A stretch of 64,000 nucleotides of DNA from JACMRP01 sp047302465 (GCF_047302465.1 NZ_CP178621.1:4030001-4094000), one strand, 5' to 3'. Numbered from the stretch's first letter, positions 1 to 8,251 are shown. The notes: generated by a model not told the origin, from the sequence alone. Program-made: numbers and translations.

Positions 1-1
1 A

Positions 2-352
2 AAATATCGTAAGGGTTATGAGTCACCATTTGATATTCATCGGGCCGACGCAAACGAGGCGATTGATAAGGCTACGAGATATTTAGTCATTGGCTATGGC
101 TTCAACGATGATCACTTAGAAACACATCTACGCGCAGAAATTGGCAAAGGAAAGCCCTGCCTAGTCCTGGTGCGTGGATTAACCGATAATATTAAAGATC
201 TTCTTTCAAAAAATAAAAGTCTGACAGTCCTTTCCCATGCCGAAGAAGAAACGGTTCCTGGCACATTGCTTTCCCAAAATGGAGTTCATAGTTTCTTTGC
301 CGGAATCAATCTGTGGAGTTTGGACTCATTTATAAAAGAGGTATTAACTTAA
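2..352 (+). CDS. SIR2-like domain protein, C-terminal part (partial)
   Basis: An open frame enters from the left edge and gives 116 residues up to a TAA at 350-352. The segment YLVIGYGFNDDHL followed by a short Rossmann-like strand (KPCLVLVRGL) matches the C-terminal half of SIR2-like NADase domains found in defence proteins. The catalytic His/Asn region lies outside the window, so activity cannot be judged. The stop overlaps the start of the next gene (TAATG), which indicates translational coupling to a HerA ATPase. SIR2 paired with HerA is a known anti-phage arrangement in which the SIR2 part depletes NAD+ and the HerA hexamer is its partner. The SIR2 identity rests on a short stretch plus this context, so it is moderately secure. 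Confidence 0.7.
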   Translation, partial: KYRKGYESPFDIHRADANEAIDKATRYLVIGYGFNDDHLETHLRAEIGKGKPCLVLVRGLTDNIKDLLSKNKSLTVLSHAEEETVPGTLLSQNGVHSFFAGINLWSLDSFIKEVLT

Positions 353-2109
353 TGAAAATTGACATCGAAGTTCTAAATTTTAAAGAGAATGACGGACTTG
401 GCAAAGTTGCAGCCGTTGATACAACCAGAGCCTACCTAAGTGTGTCGAACCATGAGTTACTGACAAGAATTCCTGTTGGATCATTGATCGCCATACAGGG
501 CGCTACTGCAAACGAATACTTAATTTCCATGGTTGAAAAAGTAAATCGAGAAGTCACTCAGGCGGTTATCGTAGAAGAGCAGACTGAAAGTGGTCTCGTT
601 CCGGTTGGTGAAAAACAAACCGATACTATCCGCGTAATACTGATCGGAACATTTCGAAAAGTAGATGGAATTAAAAAGAATGTTTTCAAACGAGGCGCAG
701 ACTCTTTTCCTCAAATTGAAAGAAGTGCCTTCATTATTGAAGGGCAGAATCTACAGCATTTAATGAATCTTCTGGGCTCTGACCTCCCTGCAGAGAATCA
801 ACTGCAGCTTGGCAACTACATGGCCGACAGATCGGCAAAAGCGATAGCTGATGGAAATAGATTCTTTCAACGCCACGCCGCGATCTTGGGAAGTACAGGG
901 TCCGGGAAGAGCTGGGCCGTGGCCCTTACTCTAGAAAGAGCTGCGAAACTAAAATTTGCTAACTTGATCGTCTTGGATATGCACGGAGAGTACGGAGCTC
1001 TTGCTGGCGAAAAAGGAATAGCTAAAGGGTTTCGAATAGCTGGCCCAGGAGATCTCAAGACTGCAGATAAAAAAGCCTTGTTTCTCCCCTATTGGTTGCT
1101 GAATCGAGAAGAGATGCTCGCGATGCTGCTAGATAGAAGTGACCAGAATGCCCCGAACCAAGCCACCAGATTTACTGAGCATATTCGTTCTTTAAAACAG
1201 GAGACCCTTGTCTCCGAAAAGAAGCAGGACGTGTTAGAAACTTTTACAGTTGATTCGCCAATTCCATATTCAATTGCTGATCTGTTAAAACTACTTGAAC
1301 AAGATGACACAGGCAGAGAGGCCGGAGCAAAAGCTGGTACTGATCGTGCTGGTCCATGGAACGGAAAGTTAACAAGATTTATATCAAGATTATCGGCAAA
1401 GATTGAGGATCGACGATATGGCTTTTTGTTTTCGCCGCCCCAAGAAGCAATGACTTATGGATGGCTTGCGGATTTTGCAAATCAGTTGCTCACTGCGAAT
1501 GGATCGGAACCAGGAATTAAAATTATTGATTTCTCTGAGGTTCCTTCGGATGTTCTTCCTGTGGTAGTAGCGGTATTTGCACGTGTTCTATATAATATTC
1601 AGTTTTGGACCGAGGCTGACAAACGGACACCATTTTGCATCGTTTGTGACGAAGCACATTTGTATTTACCAACTAAAGAATCAACTGATGCCGTTGAGCT
1701 ACGCGCAGTAGAAGCATTTGAGCGAATTGCTAAGGAAGGTAGGAAATATGGCGTATCTTTACTGGTGGTTAGTCAACGCCCTTCTGATGTCAGCAGAACG
1801 ATCCTTAGTCAGTGCAACAACTTCATGGTGCTAAGACTTACGAACGATCAAGATCAGAGCGTTGTAAGAAAACTTATGCCCGACTCAATGGCTGGCCTTA
1901 CTGACATACTACCTCTACTCGATGTGGGAGAGGCTTTATTACTGGGCGACAGTGTCTTGTTGCCAACAAGAATTAAGCTTGATCAGCCTCAAATCAAACC
2001 TCACAGCGCAACGCTTGATTTTTGGACAGACTGGAATACAAAAACTGCAGAAAAAGATACTATCTCAAAAGCAGTGGAGTCATTGAGAAAACAAAAGAGA
2101 GGTCTGTAG
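352..2109 (+). CDS. herA: HerA-type hexameric ATPase (DUF87), SIR2 partner
   Basis: This 585-residue protein has an N-terminal beta-rich HAS-barrel-like segment, a Walker A motif GSTGSGKS near residue 180 and a Walker B CDEAH near residue 432. An arginine-rich SQRPSDVSRTILSQCNN segment follows, as in HerA/FtsK-like translocases. HerA proteins form hexameric rings that move DNA; beside a SIR2 protein they act as an anti-phage complex. The start ATG at 352 is chosen because it overlaps the upstream stop (TAATG) and begins MKIDIEVLNF; upstream in-frame starts would lie inside the SIR2 gene. The next gene is convergent, so the defence pair ends here. The family call is firm; the defence role follows from the pairing. 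Confidence 0.88.
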   Translation: MKIDIEVLNFKENDGLGKVAAVDTTRAYLSVSNHELLTRIPVGSLIAIQGATANEYLISMVEKVNREVTQAVIVEEQTESGLVPVGEKQTDTIRVILIGTFRKVDGIKKNVFKRGADSFPQIERSAFIIEGQNLQHLMNLLGSDLPAENQLQLGNYMADRSAKAIADGNRFFQRHAAILGSTGSGKSWAVALTLERAAKLKFANLIVLDMHGEYGALAGEKGIAKGFRIAGPGDLKTADKKALFLPYWLLNREEMLAMLLDRSDQNAPNQATRFTEHIRSLKQETLVSEKKQDVLETFTVDSPIPYSIADLLKLLEQDDTGREAGAKAGTDRAGPWNGKLTRFISRLSAKIEDRRYGFLFSPPQEAMTYGWLADFANQLLTANGSEPGIKIIDFSEVPSDVLPVVVAVFARVLYNIQFWTEADKRTPFCIVCDEAHLYLPTKESTDAVELRAVEAFERIAKEGRKYGVSLLVVSQRPSDVSRTILSQCNNFMVLRLTNDQDQSVVRKLMPDSMAGLTDILPLLDVGEALLLGDSVLLPTRIKLDQPQIKPHSATLDFWTDWNTKTAEKDTISKAVESLRKQKRGL

Positions 2110-2115
2110 TGAAAT

Positions 2116-2664
2116 TTATCGCAATAGCTCAGACAATTCATCATGCCTAGGTTCTCCGTTTAGAATGTAGTTCTCCTTTGCTATTTCAAAGGCGATCTCA
2201 AAAGATTTTGCAGTCAGGTTTTCTGTTTTGAGCTTTTGCTTTTCACTAATTGGCACACTTTTGTTCCAAAAAATGGTTCCATAGTGATTTTTTGCTGTGA
2301 TCAAAACAACCCGCATTTGATAAGGTAGTTTAAAAGCAAAATCTCCTAACTTATTTAGGGACTCTATCGTTTCGTGCCTGCGCCTAATTGCCTCTTGATC
2401 AGAAATCTCGTTGCTCGAGTTAATTTCAGCTACCGTCATGCGGTTAAGATGGCTCTCTATTGCTTCGATTAAGGCAATCGCTTCATTTATTGGCGACGTA
2501 TAGTTTTTTACCAACTCAGAGCGATAACTTATTAATTTTTCGTCCTTCAAACTTTTCTGCTGAAAATAGAAATTAATCCCTGATGATATTAAAACTGTTA
2601 TGACGGTGTTACCCAATGCCCAAATAAATAATTTAAAATTACTTATAGCGCTTTTCTCTGCCAC
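2116..2664 (-). CDS. Small single-pass membrane protein, unknown function
   Basis: I do not recognise this protein of about 182 residues. It has one hydrophobic span near the N-terminus (FKLFIWALGNTVITVLISSG) followed by a mostly helical, charged soluble part. A GTG at 2664 is preferred because AGGAGA lies about 8 bases upstream; an upstream TTG at 2706 has no ribosome site. It sits convergent to herA with a gap of 6 bases and upstream of the Dam-type methylase on the same strand. Position between two defence modules suggests an accessory or separate cargo role, but nothing in the sequence shows one. Confidence 0.6.
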   Translation of the reverse strand: MAEKSAISNFKLFIWALGNTVITVLISSGINFYFQQKSLKDEKLISYRSELVKNYTSPINEAIALIEAIESHLNRMTVAEINSSNEISDQEAIRRRHETIESLNKLGDFAFKLPYQMRVVLITAKNHYGTIFWNKSVPISEKQKLKTENLTAKSFEIAFEIAKENYILNGEPRHDELSELLR

Positions 2665-2747
2665 AATGGATCTCCTGTTCAGTGAAAGCCCAGCTCTCTT
2701 AAACAAAAACCGGATATTGGTAACGATTCTTATATCATCACATCACA

Positions 2748-3596
2748 TTAATAATTGAGTATCAGGAGTTCATTTACATTACGATCTTGGGACTTAAGAT
2801 TGATTTCTCGTCTTGCCTTAATGTTTTCGAATCGGAATCCCTTAAAGATCTCTCTGATAAATGGGGTATCGCTATTGCTGACGGCCCATCTAATGCCTTC
2901 AGCATCGAGTTCGTTGCAGAGGCTTGCTAATCTCAGATGCTCTGCTTCTCGAAACTGACCGGCAGTATATCTATTGAAATCTGAATAACCGCCTAGCTTG
3001 AAATAAGGTGGGTCAAAGTAGACAAAGTCATTTGATGTAATTCCTATGAGACATTTTTCAAAATCGCCCACAGTGAATTCAACTTTCTTTAGCGCGTTAG
3101 CTGCTGCCGCAAGATTCTCTACAGCATAATATCGTCTTTGATATTCTCCGTAAGGAACATTGAACTGGCCCTTCTTATTTACTCGGAAGAGTCCCCTAAA
3201 ACAGGTCTTATTTAAATAAATGAACTGTGCAGCGCGCTTCTCAAGGGAAATAGATCGAGGGTCGATTGCACGTATTCTAAGAAAATCTTCTCTAGTATTT
3301 GTAAGCTTATCCAGCTCACGAACGACACCAACATAATTGTCACGTATAGCTTTGTATGTATCGATTAACCATTCATTTTCATCATTAACGAATGCCTTAT
3401 GATGATTAAGCGCAAAAAATACTGAACCACCACCAATGAACGGCTCGTAGTACCGCTCAAAAGACTTTGGAAAGTGCGGGAGAATCTGTGCAAGGAGTGC
3501 CTGTTTCCCACCTGCCCATTTGATAAAGGGCTCCGCCTTTGGCGTGACAACTGATAAATCTGAAAATGTTGATACTTCCATATTAATGATACTCAT
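2748..3596 (-). CDS. Dam-class (D12) N6-adenine DNA methyltransferase
   Basis: The 282-residue protein has the alpha-class order of motifs: FIKWAGGK (SAM binding, motif X/I) near residue 24, FIGGGSVFFAL after it, and the catalytic DPPY within NDFVYFDPPY near residue 195. These are hallmarks of Dam/DpnM/EcoRV-type adenine methylases. It is divergent from a small controller-type HTH gene and a likely endonuclease, which makes it the protective arm of a type II restriction-modification system. GATC or a related site is likely from the family, but the site cannot be read from sequence. The start at 3596 begins MSIINMEV; an in-frame ATG five codons on is an alternative. Confidence 0.9.
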   Translation of the reverse strand: MSIINMEVSTFSDLSVVTPKAEPFIKWAGGKQALLAQILPHFPKSFERYYEPFIGGGSVFFALNHHKAFVNDENEWLIDTYKAIRDNYVGVVRELDKLTNTREDFLRIRAIDPRSISLEKRAAQFIYLNKTCFRGLFRVNKKGQFNVPYGEYQRRYYAVENLAAAANALKKVEFTVGDFEKCLIGITSNDFVYFDPPYFKLGGYSDFNRYTAGQFREAEHLRLASLCNELDAEGIRWAVSNSDTPFIREIFKGFRFENIKARREINLKSQDRNVNELLILNY

Positions 3597-3628
3597 AGTC
3601 TGTGGACTTAAAAGTATCTTTTGGATAC
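3597..3628. promoter_or_regulatory. Candidate C-protein operator (two inverted repeats)
   Basis: Between the divergent methylase and controller starts lie AGTC-TGTG-GACT (3597-3608) and GTATC-TTTTG-GATAC (3614-3628). Paired palindromes with GACT/AGTC half-sites at this position resemble the C-boxes bound by controller proteins of restriction-modification systems. The first repeat abuts the methylase start codon. Confidence 0.5.
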
Positions 3629-3638
3629 CTCTTAGTCA

Positions 3639-3866
3639 ATGGCCAATCAAAAATCCGATCTTTGTTCGAAATTCGGAACTCGAATCCGAGAACTGCGCAA
3701 GAAAAGCGGTTATTCTCAAGAAGAGTTCGCTGACCACGTTGGTATGCACAGAACATACCTTGGTGGGTTAGAACGAGGCGAGCGAAATCCCACCCTAACA
3801 GTAATAATGCGCCTAGCTAAGGGCCTCGGAATTTCAATTTCTGAACTCACTGTGGGGATCAAGTGA
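3639..3866 (+). CDS. XRE-family controller (C) protein of the R-M system
   Basis: This 75-residue protein is a single helix-turn-helix domain: RIRELRKKSGYSQEEFADHVG, then HRTYLGGLERGERNPTL. Size and layout fit C proteins, dimeric regulators that delay endonuclease expression until the host DNA is methylated. It lies directly in front of the endonuclease gene, overlapping it by four bases, and is divergent from the methylase. No ribosome site is evident at the ATG, and C genes are often leaderless. The HTH call is firm; the controller role is inferred from the arrangement and the palindromes upstream. Confidence 0.85.
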   Translation: MANQKSDLCSKFGTRIRELRKKSGYSQEEFADHVGMHRTYLGGLERGERNPTLTVIMRLAKGLGISISELTVGIK

Positions 3867-4681
3867 AAAACAAAACTGCCACCACACTCCATACAAAATA
3901 TACGTATGAGCATCCGTTTTGGGATTTGGTTAGATATTATGCATCTTTGGGGAAAAAGAAGACCCAACAGAAAGAATTTCTCAAGCATTTGGAGAGTAGA
4001 GAATTTGATGATCTTTCCCTAAGAAAGTACTTATCAATCGACAACCAACTGGCTGACGATCTTCTTGCTTATATTGAATATCGAACTGTACGTGTTCAGG
4101 ACGCTTTTGAATTGTTTCGCTCCGAAGAAGAAGCCATGAAATTTTGTAGTGACCAGAAGTTTTCGTATGGGCTCACGCAGACAAAAAGTAAGGACCATCA
4201 CCAATCTTCCAAGGCGTTAATCGCTGCAGTTTCAAATATTGCTAGTCGCGTCTGCTCTTCAAAAGATATTTCTGTTGAAACCAACCCCCAAGAGCGATGC
4301 GTTTGGTTGAAAAATGGCGTTCTTCATGTATCAGCAAGAAATTTAGATGGAGCAATTCCCGGAACCAAAGACCCTGCTGTTGTTTGGGAGATAAAGGAAT
4401 ATTGGGGGAAAACTAGCGGCGGCAGCAAAATGTCAGACGCTGTGTACGAATGCCATTTGGTTGGCCGAGAAATACGGGATTACGAAAAAAAAATTGGTCA
4501 TAAAATCTTCCATGTCGTTTTTCTTGATGGAAAAGACCAGTGGCGTTCGCGGGTCTCAGACGTCGCAAGGTTTATAGATCTTGAAAGTCAGGGTCTCATT
4601 GATCGTCTAGTAATTGGGAAGATGGTTGAAACCGATTGGCAACCGCTTCTCGAAAAGATGATTGCGGAGTCCTCCATTTAA
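3863..4681 (+). CDS. Putative type II restriction endonuclease
   Basis: The protein has 272 residues. It starts at GTG 3863, overlapping the controller stop (GTGA). The C-terminal half holds an acidic residue, then VVWEIKEYWG (an E-x-K pair as in PD-(D/E)xK nucleases) and a further strand FHVVFLDGKDQW. I do not recognise the exact subfamily, and the cut site is unknown. Its place, directly after the C gene and next to a Dam-class methylase, is the canonical R-M order. The role is therefore well supported by context and moderately by the motif. Confidence 0.75.
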   Translation: MKNKTATTLHTKYTYEHPFWDLVRYYASLGKKKTQQKEFLKHLESREFDDLSLRKYLSIDNQLADDLLAYIEYRTVRVQDAFELFRSEEEAMKFCSDQKFSYGLTQTKSKDHHQSSKALIAAVSNIASRVCSSKDISVETNPQERCVWLKNGVLHVSARNLDGAIPGTKDPAVVWEIKEYWGKTSGGSKMSDAVYECHLVGREIRDYEKKIGHKIFHVVFLDGKDQWRSRVSDVARFIDLESQGLIDRLVIGKMVETDWQPLLEKMIAESSI

Positions 4682-4886
4682 TCTACTCCTTCCGAATCTC
4701 ACAAGAAGCTCCATTAAATTTAATTTTTCTTATCTTATTTAGTAAGTAATTGGCACGAATAATGCTCCTACTATGTTTGATATATTTTTCGTCTGAAGCC
4801 TTGCGCTTTAGGATTTTGTTAATAATCTCCTAGCTCTAGCAAGAAAGGCCGCAAGATGAACAGTACTTAAACTAAAGGAGGTGCTC

Positions 4887-4973
4887 GTGGATTTATTCAA
4901 AACTTTTGAAACCAAATACAAATTATTTGAAACAGTGACACGAAGACAGGCAATACCAAGAGGTTGCTTTTAA
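4887..4973 (+). CDS. 28-codon leader ORF coupled to Replic_Relax gene
   Basis: A GTG at 4887 follows a near-perfect Shine-Dalgarno AAAGGAGG (4874-4881) with a 5-base spacer. It opens 28 codons (MDLFKTFETKYKLFE...), and the TAA ends one base before the ATG of the next gene. The next gene has no comparable ribosome site of its own, so this ORF probably delivers ribosomes to it or acts as a small regulator. No family is recognisable. Confidence 0.5.
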   Translation: MDLFKTFETKYKLFETVTRRQAIPRGCF

Positions 4974-4974
4974 C

Positions 4975-5955
4975 ATGATTCTTCAACCAAGAGACTTGGC
5001 ACTCTTGGAAAGTCTTAAAAAATATGGAGTCCTTTCAACTCCGCAGATTATTCATCTGTATTTTCAGTCAATAACAAAGACCACGGCCTTAAGACGTCTT
5101 CGCAATCTCGAAAGTGAGCATTTTATTCGTAGAGCAGTTCCTTTAGAAGATGGCACGAATACCTGGACACTGGGCTTTAAAGGAAAACACAACCTCGCGA
5201 TCGAAGACCGTTTGCAGTTCTCTAATCGCAACACCATCAAACATGATGTCCTTGTGAACAGTCTTCGAATGAAATTAGAAACTTTCGGCTTAGGCACAAA
5301 CTGGATCCCTGAGTATCACATCAAGGCTGAAGCTTTTCGCAATTACCGTTACAAACAAGCCAAAGACAGAGTAATTCCAGACGGACTCATTATTGAACCC
5401 ATGTCAGGGAAAGAAACGAACGTAGCCATTGAAGTTGAGCTCACAAGGAAAAGCGAAGTTCGATACAAGCGCATTTTCAGAGAGTATAAGGATCTACTTC
5501 AGTATGACCTTATTTGGTATTTCGTGAGCGACACAAAAGACCTTAAGAAGATCTATGAGTACGCTCAGGACACATTTATGTTTGACGAGACAAAACTGTT
5601 CTTTTCAATCACCTCAAAGTTTTTGGAAGATCCAATACCAAAAGTATTTCCCATTCAACAGCCAGAATGGATACCAATTACTCAGATCAAATTTGATGTC
5701 TTTAACATTAAAGACGCTGCCCAAGCCCCCGCACAAGGGGTGAGCACTCAAGAGGCGCATAAAGAAGGGCTTGGGGAAACAACTAAGTCCGCGGTTTCAG
5801 AACCCAACTCACTCATTCCAGCGCCACTGCGTGGCGGGCTCTCCACCCCTGACCCCTCACCCCCAACGTATGGTGGTAAGGGGTCAGGGGTGGAGAACCA
5901 AGATGGGGATGGAATGAGTGAGTTTAGTAATAATAGTAATTTAAAGAATTGTTAG
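4975..5955 (+). CDS. Replic_Relax family protein (plasmid/ICE replication-relaxation)
   Basis: The N-terminus (residues 1-75) is a winged-helix domain with LLESLKKYGVLSTPQIIHLYF and KTTALRRLRNLESEHFIRR. The middle region has PDGLIIEP and VAIEVELTRKSEVRYKRIF. Together these resemble the MobC/Replic_Relax family found on plasmids and conjugative elements. Residues from about 245 on are Pro/Gly/Ser-rich and encoded by a set of nested palindromes, so the C-terminus is probably a late addition. It sits between the restriction set and the recombinase, so it most likely serves replication or transfer of the host element. Confidence 0.75.
   Translation: MILQPRDLALLESLKKYGVLSTPQIIHLYFQSITKTTALRRLRNLESEHFIRRAVPLEDGTNTWTLGFKGKHNLAIEDRLQFSNRNTIKHDVLVNSLRMKLETFGLGTNWIPEYHIKAEAFRNYRYKQAKDRVIPDGLIIEPMSGKETNVAIEVELTRKSEVRYKRIFREYKDLLQYDLIWYFVSDTKDLKKIYEYAQDTFMFDETKLFFSITSKFLEDPIPKVFPIQQPEWIPITQIKFDVFNIKDAAQAPAQGVSTQEAHKEGLGETTKSAVSEPNSLIPAPLRGGLSTPDPSPPTYGGKGSGVENQDGDGMSEFSNNSNLKNC
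5720..5924. repeat. Nested palindromic element inside the 3' coding end
   Basis: Four inverted repeats lie within about 205 bases. They are CCCAAGCCC/GGGCTTGGG (5720-5728 and 5767-5775), a 15-bp pair 5806-5820/5910-5924, a tight hairpin CGCCAC-TGC-GTGGCG (5822-5836), and a 17-bp perfect pair 5841-5857/5879-5895 (CTCCACCCCTGACCCCT arm). The frame stays open through all of them. This looks like an in-frame inserted palindromic element or an RNA-structured or origin-like region. Confidence 0.75.
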
Positions 5956-6023
5956 GGAGGAGGAGAGGAAACAAAAAAAAGGAAGCGCGCGAAAATGAAA
6001 TTTAACAAAAGGAGGTCAAATAT

Positions 6024-6230
6024 ATGCGAAGGAGACAGAATAAATGGAGATGTGAGTCCATAAAAATTCACAAGAACGAAATTACTGAAACCGAATTTAA
6101 CGAAAAACTTGAAAGACTCTGGGAGTTGTTGCAAAGTCTGAATTGCCAGCCCCAAGTACTCTTTCATCCTAAAAATCCTATCAACGACCTATCGTTGCAA
6201 GACCCGGAATACTACCGGAGATCAGCATGA
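6024..6230 (+). CDS. Small protein upstream of the recombinase, unknown
   Basis: This 68-residue basic and acidic protein (MRRRQNKWRCESIKIHK..., ending NDLSLQDPEYYRRSA) follows a strong AAAGGAGGT site. Its TGA overlaps the ATG of the serine recombinase (ATGA), so the two are co-translated. No family is recognised. Small genes just ahead of large serine recombinases often encode recombination-directionality or regulatory factors, but nothing here proves that. Confidence 0.65.
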   Translation: MRRRQNKWRCESIKIHKNEITETEFNEKLERLWELLQSLNCQPQVLFHPKNPINDLSLQDPEYYRRSA

Positions 6231-7921
6231 AGTCATTTAATATAGGTCTATACGTCAGAGTCTCTACAGAAGAACAAGCCGAAAACCCCGAGGGGTCCAT
6301 CAAAAACCAGGAAGCAAGGCTGCGAGAGTTCGTAAAGCTTAAGCAAATGGTAGGAGCTTTTGGCGAGGTCAAAGAAGTCTTTATCGATGCAGGGATCTCA
6401 GCTAAGGACATGAACCGTCCAGCGCTGCAAAGGCTGCTTAATAAAATCCAACAGCACGAAATCGATATGATCCTTGTCACGGAGCTTTCAAGGTTCACGC
6501 GCTCCATTAAAGACTTCTCGATTTTAAAAGAGTTCTTAGAAAAGCATCAGTGCAAGTTTTTAAGCATCAAAGACAACTTTGATACTTCGACTGCCGCAGG
6601 TGAACTTGTCATGTACATGATGGCAAATATTGCGGAGTTTGAACGAAAGCAAACTGCCGAACGAATTTCTCATTCGTTTTTAGCCCGTGCGAAACGAGGC
6701 CTTTACAATGGCGGTTCAGTACCAATGGGCTATGAAATCGATAAAGAAAAGTCTGGCAGTCTTGCGATTATCCCAGAGGAGGCAGAGATCGTAAGAATGA
6801 TCTTTGATACGTTCTTAAAGGAAGAGACTCTAGCCAAAACAGCCAAGCACTTGAACGATAAAGGAATTACTCTACCTAGGCAAGTACGCGGCGGAGGACC
6901 TACCCGGTCTTCTATTTTTAGAATCGAGCAGATCCATAAAGTTTTACGCAATAAGGCTTATATAAGCGTTCGTGTCTTTTCGAATAAAGAAGGTGGTGAA
7001 TGTGAATCAAGAGCCGTCTGGTCGCCGATCATTGATGAAGTGACCTTCCAACGGGTTCAGAAATTACTAACATCTAATCGCTACAGGAAACGCACTCATT
7101 TAGATCAAAGGTATCCGTTCACGTTGTCTGGAGTTTGCTATTGTGTAGTCTGTGGGGATCGTATGAGCGGTAAATCAGCCCACGGCAGAAGCGGCAAAGT
7201 TCCCTACTATGAACATTCCTGGTCTACAAAGAACCAAGCATCACTGTCTAAAAAACTTTTAAAGTGTGAACCCTACCGTATTCAAGCAGCTAAGATCGAG
7301 CCGCAGGTTTGGCAAGAAGTGAAATCATTTTTGCTAAGCCCTGAAGTAGCACAAAGACTTTTAGATGCTGCGACAAGGGTTCTTCCTGAGAATAAAGCGG
7401 TAACCGAAGTGAATCGTCTTAAGCGAAAGTTTCAAGCCATCACTTTGCAGATTGAAACTTTGACTGAGAGAATCTCAAGGCTCCCAAAGGGAATGAATGA
7501 AAAGCCCTTCTTTGATCAAATGATGAAACTTCAAGACACTCAAACCGCAATAGAAGTGCAAATGCTTGAGCTTGAATATCAACCCCAGCCCGATGAGGTC
7601 ATTTCCTTTGAGGATCTATCGAAGTTCACAACCTCGCTAAAAGCTCTCATTAGAAAAGCCGACAAGGCCCCTGAGGTCCAAACCGAGATCATCCGAAAAA
7701 TCGTCCACAGAATCGAAGTTCATAAAAGTGGATGCGAAATTCACTTCCATATTGGCGACAGGCATTACAAAACAGAATTTCAGGATAAGGTCCTAAGACC
7801 TACCGCCGACACAAAACTGATTCCCCTTGAGCGTTTCCGCCCAAGGACTCAGCTACTGCCAAAATTTTTAAAAGACTCTGGTTCGAAAAGATTGACAGAT
7901 GGTGGAGGCGGGGGGAATTGA
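6227..7921 (+). CDS. Large serine recombinase (integrase)
   Basis: The 564-residue protein begins with a resolvase catalytic domain: YVRVSTEEQ with the nucleophile Ser near residue 13, then LVTELSRFTRS and AEFERKQTAERI. A recombinase domain (AKTAKHLNDKGIT...) follows, then a short zinc-ribbon-like stretch (CYCVVCGDRMSG) and a coiled coil around 390-460. This is the standard layout of integrases of ICEs and phages. The last codons (DGGGGGN) are read from the 3' end of ssrA, and the TGA at 7919-7921 lies inside the tmRNA acceptor/T-arm region. Element integration in ssrA is therefore likely. It forms a unit with the 68-residue gene upstream. Confidence 0.93.
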   Translation: MKSFNIGLYVRVSTEEQAENPEGSIKNQEARLREFVKLKQMVGAFGEVKEVFIDAGISAKDMNRPALQRLLNKIQQHEIDMILVTELSRFTRSIKDFSILKEFLEKHQCKFLSIKDNFDTSTAAGELVMYMMANIAEFERKQTAERISHSFLARAKRGLYNGGSVPMGYEIDKEKSGSLAIIPEEAEIVRMIFDTFLKEETLAKTAKHLNDKGITLPRQVRGGGPTRSSIFRIEQIHKVLRNKAYISVRVFSNKEGGECESRAVWSPIIDEVTFQRVQKLLTSNRYRKRTHLDQRYPFTLSGVCYCVVCGDRMSGKSAHGRSGKVPYYEHSWSTKNQASLSKKLLKCEPYRIQAAKIEPQVWQEVKSFLLSPEVAQRLLDAATRVLPENKAVTEVNRLKRKFQAITLQIETLTERISRLPKGMNEKPFFDQMMKLQDTQTAIEVQMLELEYQPQPDEVISFEDLSKFTTSLKALIRKADKAPEVQTEIIRKIVHRIEVHKSGCEIHFHIGDRHYKTEFQDKVLRPTADTKLIPLERFRPRTQLLPKFLKDSGSKRLTDGGGGGN

Positions 7922-8251
7922 ACCCCCGTCCGCAAGCGATCCACGATAAGGCGCTACATACTTAGCCGATAATTTAATTTGGTTGTGCAGCTTCTACCGA
8001 CAGAATCCGCACACAACATTTTTCACAGCTTTATCTCGGCCCTAGCGCTGCGAAACCCACTAGAGCCTTGGTAACTAATGACGAACTGATCTCGCTTCGT
8101 CACCACTAGCGAGGGTTCGTGCGCTTAAATTAAATTAAGCTGCAAGTGCGTAATCGTTGCCAATTACAAAATGTATGTTTTTAACGAGGTCCTCATACTC
8201 CCCGGTATGCTCCTTATGCTTCAGCACCCACGTCGAAGCCGTGTCGCCCCC
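7900..8251 (-). ncRNA. ssrA: tmRNA (SsrA)
   Basis: Read on the minus strand, the 5' end GGGGGCGACACGGCTTCGACG is typical of tmRNA. It pairs over 7 bp with CGCCTCC near the 3' end, which finishes ACCA with an encoded CCA. The T-arm GGTTCAATTCC is present. The tag frame reads ...GNDYALAA followed by TAA, ending in the AA proteolysis signal. It rescues stalled ribosomes by trans-translation. Its last 22 bases overlap the end of the serine recombinase gene, marking a probable attachment site. A TACAAT -10-like hexamer lies at 8266-8271 on the minus strand. Confidence 0.96.

Noticed and set aside
5995..6063. A 22-codon ORF upstream of the 68-residue gene
   Set aside because: It overlaps the ribosome site of the next gene in another frame and has poor initiation context; probably chance.
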